A DNA stretch of 43,242 bases from Acanthaster planci (Eukaryota > Echinodermata > Asteroidea > Valvatida > Acanthasteridae). The position numbers and the translations under genes are program-made. Within the stretch, counting starts at the first letter, position 1. Every line of letters starts with the position of its first letter. The notes beneath the pieces were generated by a model, which ran no database searches, was not told the origin of the DNA, and was given only the letters and a program-made list of their open reading frames with translations. Where the stretch lies: contig NW_019091387.1 of assembly GCF_001949145.1 (NCBI RefSeq), positions 1,174,761 to 1,218,002 of the forward strand, in the 5' to 3' direction. Positions 21,191 through 30,359 of the stretch are shown here, piece by piece.

Positions 21191-21790
21191 GAAGGACAAC
21201 ATCATTTTCAATCCAGATTGTATTTTCTGTAGCCGTGTGGCGAGGAAGAATGTGAAGACAGGAGGAACCAAAACCTGAGAAGGACCGTCGAGGTTTGAAA
21301 AAGTGGTAGTGTAATCCCAGTAGCTGAAGAAAAACACGATCAGAAACTTCTATGTAGAATAAGAGGCTTTGATTTATTTGCATGCGAAGCACAGTTTAAT
21401 ACATCTTGTCGCACCCAGTACTTACAGAATCCAGCCAAGTGGAGAAGCAAAGGTGAGTATTATGTAAGAGAGGAAGCCAGTGTTTCTGAAGCCCACAATG
21501 TAGCATTTAACAAAGTATATCAGATGATTTCACAAGAAGTTTTTAACAAAAATCTGTTGTCAAGTTGAGCGATCTCAACGCAATATACATTGCTGAGTTA
21601 CAAACAACCCCTCGTGCTAACCCAAACCATTGGAGTGAAAAGCTCAAAGCTTGAATAGAGAAAAGTGTGCACTTCTCAGGTATCATCAGCTTTTGTCCAA
21701 TAGGAAATGAGGGGAGGTTTAAGTCATACCTGATCTACAGTAATAAAATGAATGCTGCAGAGGCTGTTAAATCTAGCTACTACGGAGAGA
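21190..21790 (+). pseudogene. Giant-ORF remnant, Cys/RGFDLFACEAQF block
   Basis: NPDCIFCSRVARKNVK is followed by stops. A second frame then gives RIRGFDLFACEAQFNTSCR and LQNPAKWRSKGEYYVREEAS. The cysteine pairs suggest a metal-binding knuckle. This section is the most interrupted of the copy. Confidence 0.6.
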
Positions 21791-21794
21791 GGAC

Positions 21795-22690
21795 GTGTTA
21801 ATGGCATATCAAGCACGTGATGAGCTTCAATGGCCACTTATTGTCGACTCCTTGGAGAGTGCTCCTGTAACACTTTCTCAGAAGCTTGAGCAATTTCTTG
21901 GGGTACTTTCCTGCAACTTACAATCAACAAAGGCTGATCGCCTGATCAATTTGGCGAGACATATGTCGCACTATGACAAATGGAAGTTGGAAACTTCCAT
22001 AGCCTTCCATAGCACATATTATCCTTGGCATGAGTCTCCGACATCTGTTTCGTAGTGCAGAATTGGTGAGATTGCTGAATTGACTTGGACACTGTGAGAA
22101 TTATTTCTGCTTGAAATTGAAAAAGTCATTGCCATGGCAGTTGAGAATACATCGAGCCTTGTGGCCGTTAGTATCGTGAGGAACCCAACTTGCCTGTCAC
22201 TTTTCCACTCGGACTTTGATAATTTTGACGAATTTGTAAGTGATCTCAGCGGTGCTGCCTCGGTTCATCAGTCATATGGGATGATGCTTCAAGAGCTTAT
22301 CACTGATGATGTGGAGAATGTGGTTCTGTTCCTCAGGTTACAGAGGTTCCAAGGACAGGACAGCGCTCGCTCTCTCTCTTTGCAGTCCCTGACACTCTCC
22401 CCGATATCAATATGGGAAAACGTAAGAGTCCCACATACATCATTGGTCAAACAGCACTGAATGAAGGTCCTAAAGAATGTCAAAGAGCCTGAAGGCAAAA
22501 TCTCCTGTGGATATACTTCTCTGCAGCTTCACATGGCAAACACAGAACAAGCACAGACCATACCCGGTTGGGCTAGATATGTTTCAGTGACCGGTGAAAA
22601 GCCGTCGCGACCGACCACAATCGAGTATTACCCATAAATTCGCAACCATTCACCGAATATGAGACTGAACATGAATGTCTCCGCTACTCA
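21795..22690 (+). pseudogene. Giant-ORF remnant, central blocks
   Basis: Contains the 86-codon block ending in SPTSVS, a stop and shift, then the 22134 block (NTSSLVAVSIVRNP, HSDFDNFDEFVSDLSGA). A shift to another frame follows for GQTALNEGPKECQRA, and a last piece FTEYETEHECLRYSE ends near 22695, where continuity is lost for about 950 bases. Confidence 0.65.
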
Positions 22691-22695
22691 GAGTG

Positions 22696-23652
22696 TATTA
22701 TTCTTTGTTCACCTCCCCATTGACAAATTCCCACCTCGTGGTGGCGCTCTTCCTGGCTTGAGTTCACCTAAGGTTGAAAGCAAAGATCATATAATGCCGA
22801 AGGCGCAAGATGGCAACTCTGCCAAAAAAGGTGTAATTACCATGAGCGCCATTTGAGCAAGCGATACGCCTGCGCGGTTTACGGTAATGCTTTGGCGCAG
22901 GCTCACCAGGTGCACGTGCCTGCCGCGGCGCCTGCGCCTGTTCTGTAATGTGCATTGCGCAGGCGTATCGCTTGCGATTACATTATTTTACGTGTATTCG
23001 CGGTGAAGGTTTCATCTTGCACCGCTAAATGGCGCTATACGATCTTTGGTTAAAAGCCATGCTGGCACCTATTTCAGACACTTGACAGCCATAGTAATTG
23101 CACACAATGCATTTCCACCTCACTTTATTCATGATTAGTTATCCTTTTCGAGCACTTGAACACATCACTGACTGCTCTCTCCCTCTCTAAGTTCTCACCT
23201 TTCCTGCTCCCCTGAATCAACTGAAAAGTGATTTTCCAGTTATTTTTAAGAGTAAAGGATAATTGTGATAATATTCTCATAGTTCTTGCCTGCATTTGTA
23301 GGATGGCAGATGTTCTCAGGCAGTTTACCTTTAACCCTAGAATTACTAAGTGTATACCTGCTCTTTTGTAACACTATTGTCGCCAGCCTCAGTACTTGCA
23401 TACCTATTAATGTGCCTTTCGCTCTTCCCGTCATTTTATATATGGACCGAGCTTGAAATATTTCCCTTGCAGTACATGATTGGAATTCCTCAGGATTTTT
23501 AGTAATTTTCGTATTGTTTTTTATCTTGTCAACAGTTCACCGCGGAATCTGAAGTTCTGACCTTTCGCCGCTAATTCTTCATAATCGTGGTTGACACTAA
23601 CTGGTGAACATTAGATTACCGCCTGTCCGAGGATACATTTAATGCGGATCCA
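22696..23652. mobile_element. ~950-base interruption of the giant ORF
   Basis: The block ending HECLRYSE and the block beginning KEDATCEVGQKY appear to be adjacent in the family but are separated here. The interval is non-coding and contains the short palindromic element at 22858-22974. It could be an insertion or an intron. A GTGTAT donor-like start and ATCCAG acceptor-like end exist, but their phases do not agree. Confidence 0.45.
22858..22974. repeat. 117-base element with perfect 18-base inverted ends
   Basis: CAAGCGATACGCCTGCGC at 22858-22875 is exactly reverse-complemented at 22957-22974. The interior is GC-rich, with GGCGCAGGC and GGCGCCTGCGCC runs, unlike the AT-rich surroundings. 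It has the form of a small foldback element. Confidence 0.85.
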
Positions 23653-24366
23653 GTACAAGGAGGATGCAACATGTGAAGTTGGACAAAAGTATGTGATAAT
23701 ATCATTTGACCTTAGCGTCTGCATGAAAGCCTATCCGTTGATATGGAGTGTTGGTAACAGATACGCAGACGCATCGTTCTCATTGGATCATTCCATCTGG
23801 CCTCAGCATATATCAAAAAATTGCCAAGAAGATGGAATAACTGGTTTGTCATATGTTCTTGTTGAGGCCGGACTGATATTAGCAGGATCCTTGTTGAGTG
23901 TTCTCAACGGAAAGAACTATGCTAGAGCCATCAACTGTCACAGGAGTGTCCTGGAAGCTCTTGAACGCCTTCTGATTGACAAGATCATGTTTTCGCATAA
24001 TGAAATTGAGGTGTTGTCGTCCTTGTCAGACAAGTCCAAAACTCACCTTCACGTTCTTAGTCTTGGATCCACAATTTCAAAGGAGGTTGAAACTTCTGAT
24101 TTGAATGACCCACACCTACATTCATGCTTGAAGGACTACACCAAGTTCAAAGACGGTGGTCAAACAGGCAATCTCGGGAAGACAGCACAGTGTGGATTTT
24201 GTACATGGATCACATATGGCTACTGCTTGATCTCATACGGGCTGTCAAAACCAACAACTACACTCTGTACACACAATGTCTATGTCTGATGCCAGATTTG
24301 TTTTTAAGTTTCGGTGGCTGCAATTCCGCAAGGTACCTGAGGTATCTACGCAATGGTGAACATTGA
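23642..24366 (+). pseudogene. Giant-ORF remnant, longest open segment
   Basis: 215 open codons (to 24289) include DLSVCMKAYPLIW, GLILAGSLLSVLNGKNYARA and SVLEALERLLIDK. The frame then slips within the GKTAQ block: the overlapping frame at 24124-24366 carries the continuation (DHIWLLLDLIRAVKTNNYTL). Confidence 0.7.
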
Positions 24367-24444
24367 ACTGTCTCACCCCGCAGCTACAGATCTCTTGAAG
24401 CGTTGTGCAGTCAGTGTGGCCCGATCCTTTATTCCTGGCAGTAG

Positions 24445-25311
24445 ATGGACAAGACCATAGACGAAACCTTTATGCGGCACTCTAAATCCAGGGGAGGTGG
24501 AGTTTCAGCAGCTGGACTAACCTGTATACAGACCAACTATGATTCCTATCGGAGATGGTACAGGACAACCAAGAAGAGAGCTAAGTATCTCCAAGCCGCA
24601 TATGGGATGGCTGATATGACGGGAGATGGTGAAGGTGATACCAACAAAGGATCAAGTCATCGAGACATCCGGCAGGGATCCAACGAGGAGAAAGCCGAGT
24701 CGTTCAGACAGTTTCAACATGGGAAAATTTTGTCAACCCATTTGATGTGGCTGACAAAGAAACCTTTGTGCGCAATATCATCCGGGGTGTCTGCAACACC
24801 AGATATTGCCGTAGATGTCCTTGGTGCAGAGAAAGCAGGTATGAGTCAAACCAGACATTTATTACTGAGAGACTGCAGAAAGGCACTGGCTTCTTTGATC
24901 CAAAAACTCCTTTGATCAAGAAACTAAATCTCAAGGCCTTCGGAAGTATGAAGAAGACAGTGAGGTTAAAGACGTCGACTAACAAAGAGGTCCAATACGT
25001 CCAACAGGCCAATATAGCATGCCAACTGCTTGTGACATCTCAGGAGTTGCAAGGAGACAAGGACAACTTTGCAGAATTAATGGCGTACCACCTGTATGAT
25101 GCCTGTCCCCTACAGTCTTTCACTGGCTGATGGGTTCATGTTCAAAACTGACAAGTCAAAAGGCATGCACTACTTGGCGACTGAATGTGAGGATGCACCA
25201 GAGTCATCATCCCCGAATCAGACATTGGTGATTGAAGACAGGAATGCAGTGTTCCATCGCCTCCGTGATCTGCCAGGGAAATTTTCTGGGATAGCACTCA
25301 AGGTCCTATAG
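24445..25311 (+). pseudogene. Giant-ORF remnant, MDKTIDETF to ADGFMFKTDKSKG blocks
   Basis: Three overlapping frames are needed. 24445 carries MDKTIDETFMRHSKSRGG and NYDSYRRWYRTT; 24747 carries NPFDVADKE-type text and KKLNLKAFGSMKKTV; 25096 carries PVPYSLSLADGFMFKTDKSKG. Each junction is a single small frameshift. Confidence 0.7.
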
Positions 25312-26466
25312 AAGTTAGTACTCAGGTCACCATCAGCATGCGTATTTAGCACTGATATGTATTGTAAAAAATTCGGTTAAAGCAAAGGAAAGACAGAGGA
25401 GAGGTGTTGGAGATAAGCTCATTGTGAGTGGAGGAGAAATGAAACGGCCAAAAGATTGGAAGAATTTTCTGTCAAATGATGAAAACAAGGTTCAGTTTGC
25501 GAAAATCTTACTCGACACTTGGAGTAGTCCATCATCGGCACCAGTCTTACGAGATCGGGTGTTAGTCCTGGTATTAGAAGGAGTACCGTACAAGTTGACG
25601 TCAACAGGGGATGCCATGACGGTTTATTGATGAACTGGAATGCCTCTAATCCAATCAAGAGAAGGACACTGGGTGGTTTTGTACTGCATGTATGCTAAGG
25701 AAATTGGTTATGCTACTGACAAGGAGAAAAGTCCCAACACTGACATAATCCTCCACCATGCCCGTCGACTGGTGGGCTACAAATATTGTTTGAAAGTGGA
25801 AAGGGGAGCACAAAGCGTTGCATTGATGTAACTGAGCTTGCAGAATCGTACAAAACATTGTGCGAACAGCAGCATATCTTGGACTACATGCCTTTTCAGG
25901 TTGTGATGGCACAAGTGCTTTTAGACCAAACGGGAAAGTCAAATCATTCAAGCTTTCGCAAAAGCATGAAAAATTCCAGGCTGCATTTGCTGAACTGGGT
26001 GAAACCTGGGCAGTTTAATTCTGAGGCAGTTGTGGCGTTGTTAGATGAATTCACTTGCTTGTTGTATGGGGACAAATATACAAAAACAGTCGATGTCTTG
26101 AGACATACTCGGCTTTTGCGGAAGTGTGGTGGAGGTGTGAAGATGAGACAATCCAAAAAGGTAGATCTGGCATCACTGCCACCACGCCGCAGCTCTTTAA
26201 AAGAGCACATAAACCGAGTGAATTACCTAGTCAGAATATGGAAGCGTGCTCACATTCCTAAACCAAATGTACCAGAAGCAACAAATGGCCACGGATGGTA
26301 AGCTCCAGCCGAAGTAATTGGGGGGAGAAATGTGTTACCTGTAGAAATAATCGACATTCCGAGCACCGTACACCAGGAAGAGGAGAGCGACTCGGAGCGA
26401 GAGAGTGGCATGGATAGTGATACTGAGAAAGACAGAGACGAGTTGGACAGTGAGAGTGGCTGCTAA
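25312..26466 (+). pseudogene. Giant-ORF remnant, putative nuclease-like and C-terminal blocks
   Basis: Contains RRGVGDKLIVSGGEMKRPKD, a stop at 25628, then an acidic region in which QEKDT and KSPNTDI fall in different frames. The 171-codon block from 25786 follows (DVTELAESYKTL, KVDLASLPPRR, NGHGW). A final shift leads to the acidic Ser/Glu/Asp tail ending in TAA at 26464-26466. Confidence 0.7.
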
Positions 26467-26514
26467 TCACCCGAGGATCATTTCATTTAAAGGTAATTAC
26501 ATAGCAGGTTAAAC

Positions 26515-27089
26515 TATTCAGGGATTTCTTCGGAGAGCACTGACAATATGACGCAAAATATGCATTTCGGGGTAATAACGTGTTTTTACTTTTTGAAATG
26601 AAGGGGCTTATCTCGGTAACTGCACACTTTTCTGGAATATGTTTATTTTCAAAAACCTCAACCGTGTTCCAACTTCATTGAATATCTTTCATTGGTATGG
26701 CCACAGCAGTGTGTGGAGTTTTGAGAATCACAAATTCCAACTTCATTGGAGTGTGCGTGACCTTTTGACCTATATTTGCATAACCGAGGGAGGTATCTGT
26801 CATTGCTTCACACCCTCAGACAGGAGACCTAAGTAGCTCTCAAATGACACCTAATTTGTCCATATAAGCAGAAGTTAAATATGTGATTGGACCAGTTTCA
26901 TTTCCCTACCTCTAATTTTACGCCCATTTTCTGCGCTAATGTAGGGGTATATATCTCACTCGAGTGGATATTTTGTACCACTTAATAGGCCTATTCATGT
27001 TAGCATGATGAAGCAGGGCCGTCAGCATTACAACATACCAAGGAAGTTAAGTTGTGGGGGTGCATGTGGACCCATCGTAGCCCACGGAC
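26515..27089 (-). repeat. Right copy of the long inverted repeat
   Basis: Reverse complement of 14659-15235. It starts 48 bases after the stop of the degenerate large ORF and ends at CCCACGGAC. A 65-codon ORF inside it is a shadow. Confidence 0.85.
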
Positions 27090-27279
27090 ATTTGGACGGG
27101 GGCTGGGGCCAGCTGAGACGTGGATCTATATGGGGCTGACGTACGCCCCCCCCCCAAAAAAAATAATTCCAAATCCACTCTTGGGTGGATTTTGCAGTGG
27201 TGTAACCTTGCAATTATCTTTTTTTTTCCTTTAGAACAAATTCATTTCGCCCTACTCCGCTCAGGCCCAGGACCTGGAT

Positions 27280-27730
27280 CACTTGTTTTTGTGACTCTAG
27301 TCGAGTCATTAGGCAAACAGTCGAGTCCATCCATGTTAATTTAATTCACAAATATTTGATCACAATACGATAAATAAAAAAGTCAACTTCGGCATTGTTT
27401 AATTTACCTCTGGGTTACTACACGTAGTCACACCACATTTTGACCTTGATGATAATGACACATGACATGGTCATTAAACCAGTACAGGAAGTCATTGCAA
27501 ATACTTTTTTCACAAAGAAGTTTGATTTCATTATTTGGACTCGAGTCTTATTAACTTTCACTTGAGTCGGGTTTTCTGACCAGGGACTTGAGTTATTTGC
27601 TTGCAGTGACTTGGGTCGAGTTTAGTCGTTTGCCCGTCGTGACTCGAGTCGAGTGGAGTCGCTAGAAATGGTGACTCGAGTCTGTTCAAACTCCAGGCTA
27701 GTCACTGACTCGATTCATCACAACTCTGAC
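27280..27730. repeat. Repeat rich in GACTCGAGTC-type palindromes
   Basis: ACTCGAGTC or close variants (ACTTGAGTC, AGTCGAGTC, GACTCGATTC) recur more than ten times in 450 bases, densest at 27538-27715. It is an interspersed element or degenerate minisatellite; no ORF. Confidence 0.65.
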
Positions 27731-28234
27731 CTCTGTTCGGGCGCTGGGCGACGAGCGAAGCAGGCGGCAAACGACTCTTTACCATAGTACAACATTCATC
27801 AGCTACAAATATTAACCAATTAACAGCGAAAGGGGTATTTTTGAGGTTTGGGTTTTTTCGGGGGGGTTGTCTTTTGTTTGTTTGTTGGGTTATTTGTTTT
27901 TTAAGCTAAGTGGTGATTTCCTCCTTTTTCATCATTTCTTTTTTTTCCCTCATGTATCCTTTTTCATATTTTTCCCCGATGGTAAGCCCCCACCATAAGG
28001 CAAGGGTTATTTCCAACAAACCAGTTAATCTAATTTTTTCACGCCTAGTAAAATGATTTGACATGTCTGTCGAAGTAAAATAGTTTTAATTTCGTTGATA
28101 ATAAAATACCTCTTAATCCCATTAATCACAGATAACAGTTACTGTTATATTCATTATAAGTTATTTTTTGATTTTTGTATTAAAAAAAATTGCATTTACG
28201 AGGACAACAAAAGAAATTACGTTACTCTTCACAG
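27731..28234. other. No gene seen
   Basis: T-rich sequence with long T runs near 27840-27960. Confidence 0.4.
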
Positions 28235-28348
28235 ATCCGTCTTTTCAAACTATTATTAAAAACTTACTCCTCCATGCTGTGGATTTTGGAAGAGCAAGTA
28301 AAGCTCCCTTGTCAGTAAATAGGAGAAAGACAAGCGCAAAAACTAAAG
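28235..28348 (+). CDS. Isolated candidate exon, product unknown
   Basis: Acceptor CTCTTCACAG and donor ACTAAAG/GTAATC frame 114 open bases (phase 1 in, phase 1 out) encoding SFQTIIKNLLLHAVDFGRAS and then a basic tail. Splice sites and composition are good, but no partner exon was found on the plus strand, and it lies just beyond the 3' end of the CLC gene. Could be chance. Confidence 0.25.
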
Positions 28349-30268
28349 GTAATCCACATACTTTGACCTGACAACGGTTGACTAGGGTCGTTCATACTTC
28401 AACTTCACTGCACATGCGCTAGGTAAGTCACGCACCGACCACTAGTTAACTAGTCCTTGATTGAACTTGCCCTAGGTTAAAATTTCTTCTTAAGTAAATC
28501 TGATTGGCTAGAGTACTTTTCCAAGCATTTTTCAATTTTCATGTATTTCCTGACAAGTGAGGGAGCTGTTTCTGAGATGTCACTGCAGGAAGGCACTATT
28601 CAGAGGGGGAGCTTATGCTCCAATTAAAAAAAAATCCAATCTGCTTATTATTAAAATTATTTTTAAGAAAATCTGGCTCATGGGCCTGCTGACACATGCA
28701 TGTACTGTAAGAGCAATAAATCACCAATGATAAGAAAATCTGAAAACATTCCAAATTCCAGCAAAGTTTTGTGCTGAAATACCTGTAACATTGACGTTCT
28801 TCCTGAAATGAAATTAAATGTCTGCTCATAAAGAAGAAAATTTAAATTAGTTTCGATCAAGATGACATCAAAATGCACTTCATGCAGAAAAACAAAAATT
28901 TAAAGGAACTTTTAGTGGGATAGAAAGGTCTATGGTTGGTCTTTGCCATGCTTGCTTCTAAGTTCTTAATGAAATGGATGAGAGCAAGCGATTTACTGTT
29001 AGCAGAAAGTTGCATGCTGATAGAACATCACATTTACAAAATTTGACTGAAACTCTGCTTTTCACACTACATATTAACTACAGTAATATTAATACAATTT
29101 CAATCAAATCGTCCAATGTTCTCTCGGGGGCCTGAATAGCCAAAGTTGATGAATGTGTCATCACTATTGTCACAGTGGCAAACTCTTGTGAGGAAATCAA
29201 ATGCGCTTTGTGGAACTAAGCCAGAGCATCGCAACGTAAGCATATGCAGTTAGCCACTTCATGAAAACAGTACAAGATTGTACACACTAACACCTGACAT
29301 TTACAGCCACACATTCTCAGGGTCGGCATGACGTCACTATAGACTTTCAACACACCACTAAGGACCAAATTTACCCTTCGTGCTATTTAATAACGTACAG
29401 AAATTCCCAGATGTCCAACTACGAGAAGCTAATAAAAATACAATTTCAGTAAGACTAAAACTAAACAGTGAATCAAAAACTGTAATACTGAATAGTAAGA
29501 ACTATTAAAATTTTTCTAAGCAGATGGTCATTGGCCAATTGAGACCTTACCAAAAAAACACCAATGTACCTCATAAATATACTTGTTTGCATTTTATATT
29601 AGTAAACCTTTCAAAAATATGCTGTGCTGTAAACAAATTCTGTACAAAAAACACTTAAATAAAAAGTTAACTATACACAGAAGTGAAAAAAATATTTGGA
29701 ACACCAATCAGACGGTTGACAGAAAAAAACTGACACTTTGCAACAATACAATACGTTTTGCCACCAAGATGCAGTTCTTCTGAAGCTTTGGTGGTGTTGC
29801 GATATGACTTACAATCAGACACTGACCATGAACAATGGAATTTTACACGGTGAACGTAACTCAGTAATGGACGGTAATGAGAACTATTTGACAGGTGAGC
29901 CGCATACATACATTAGGTTTCAAGTTTTCGGATCTGTGAAAGGCATCTGATCTACCAAACTCGTAATTTGTTCCCAACTCTTAATTCAGAGGTCCATTAA
30001 AAGAACTTTGTTTTTTCATAACTGGAACATTCTCTCCAATTTCTACTTCTTTGTATCCATAACCAAGCATACATGTACTTGCATTGTGATTAGTATTGTC
30101 TTGTAGCATACAAATAAACTTAATGAAGACTTGTTATATTACCAGGGTATGTAGAAATTTTGGGAAGGTATCGGCTTCACAACACAGCTGTCCATGTGGG
30201 GTGGAAAGATTTGCCTGCATACCACAGGAGAGTTGGCAATGGGTGTTGAGATGACAGACTGAGCGTGC
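28349..30268. other. Stretch downstream of the CLC gene stop
   Basis: AT-rich, with no supported coding exon. Part of it should be the 3' UTR of the minus-strand CLC gene. I did not find a convincing AATAAA on that strand near the stop, so its length is unknown. Confidence 0.4.
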
Positions 30269-30359
30269 TCAGTGGAAGAATGTCGAGCCTGGGTCCTGGT
30301 TATCCAGGTCAGCGATGTGTCGCAGGACGTCTTTCTTGCTGATAATGCCCAGCAGCCTC
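30269..30359 (-). CDS. CLCN3/4/5-like: CLC exon, end of CBS2 and stop
   Basis: Acceptor CCCTACAG. Reads (G)[18 protein letters not shown] and ends DPGSTFFH then TGA. It begins with the third base of a Gly codon supplied by the preceding exon. Confidence 0.93.

Larger units (their letters stand above)
20805..26466 (+). pseudogene. Broken copy of a very large invertebrate protein, likely element-encoded
   Basis: Coherent peptide blocks follow one another on the plus strand in changing frames. In order: a Cys-containing block with GYRRDCCQRF (20.8-21.2 kb); CRIRGFDLFACEAQF...RTQYLQNPAKWRSK (21.35-21.45); LQWPLIVDSLESAP (21.8); VRNPTCLSLFHSDFDNFDEF (22.2); GKRKSPTYIIGQTALNEGPK (22.4); FDLSVCMKAYPLIW (23.7); NGKNYARAINCHRSVLEALE (23.9); MDKTIDETFMRHSKSRGG (24.45); IKKLNLKAFGSMKKTV (24.9); PVPYSLSLADGFMFKTDKSKG (25.1); MKRPKDWKNFLSNDENK (25.44); a degenerate acidic SPNTDI block (25.73); NRVNYLVRIWKRAHIPKPN (26.2); and a Glu/Asp/Ser tail to TAA at 26464-26466. 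I recall this block order from unnamed ~1,500-residue or longer proteins common in cnidarian and other marine gene sets. Function is unknown. The paired QEKDT and SPNTD acidic patches resemble a PIN/FEN-type nuclease site, by analogy only. Confidence 0.75.
14659..27089. mobile_element. 12.4-kb block bounded by ~575-base inverted repeats
   Basis: The left repeat 14659-15235 and right repeat 26515-27089 are diverged reverse complements. Both begin at the outer end with GTCCGTGGGC and end at the inner side near CAGTGCTCTCC...AAATCCCT. Between them lies a degenerate large ORF that stops 48 bases before the right repeat. I see no clear target-site duplication at the outer ends (left flank ...ACAATA, right flank ATTTGG...). 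Possible readings: one large DNA transposon with long terminal inverted repeats, now dead and carrying nested insertions; or two unrelated copies of a dispersed repeat that happen to face each other. Confidence 0.5.

Noticed and set aside
25786-26301. 171-codon ORF as an independent intact gene
   Set aside because: It is the C-terminal part of the frameshifted giant ORF; the preceding and following blocks lie in neighbouring frames.
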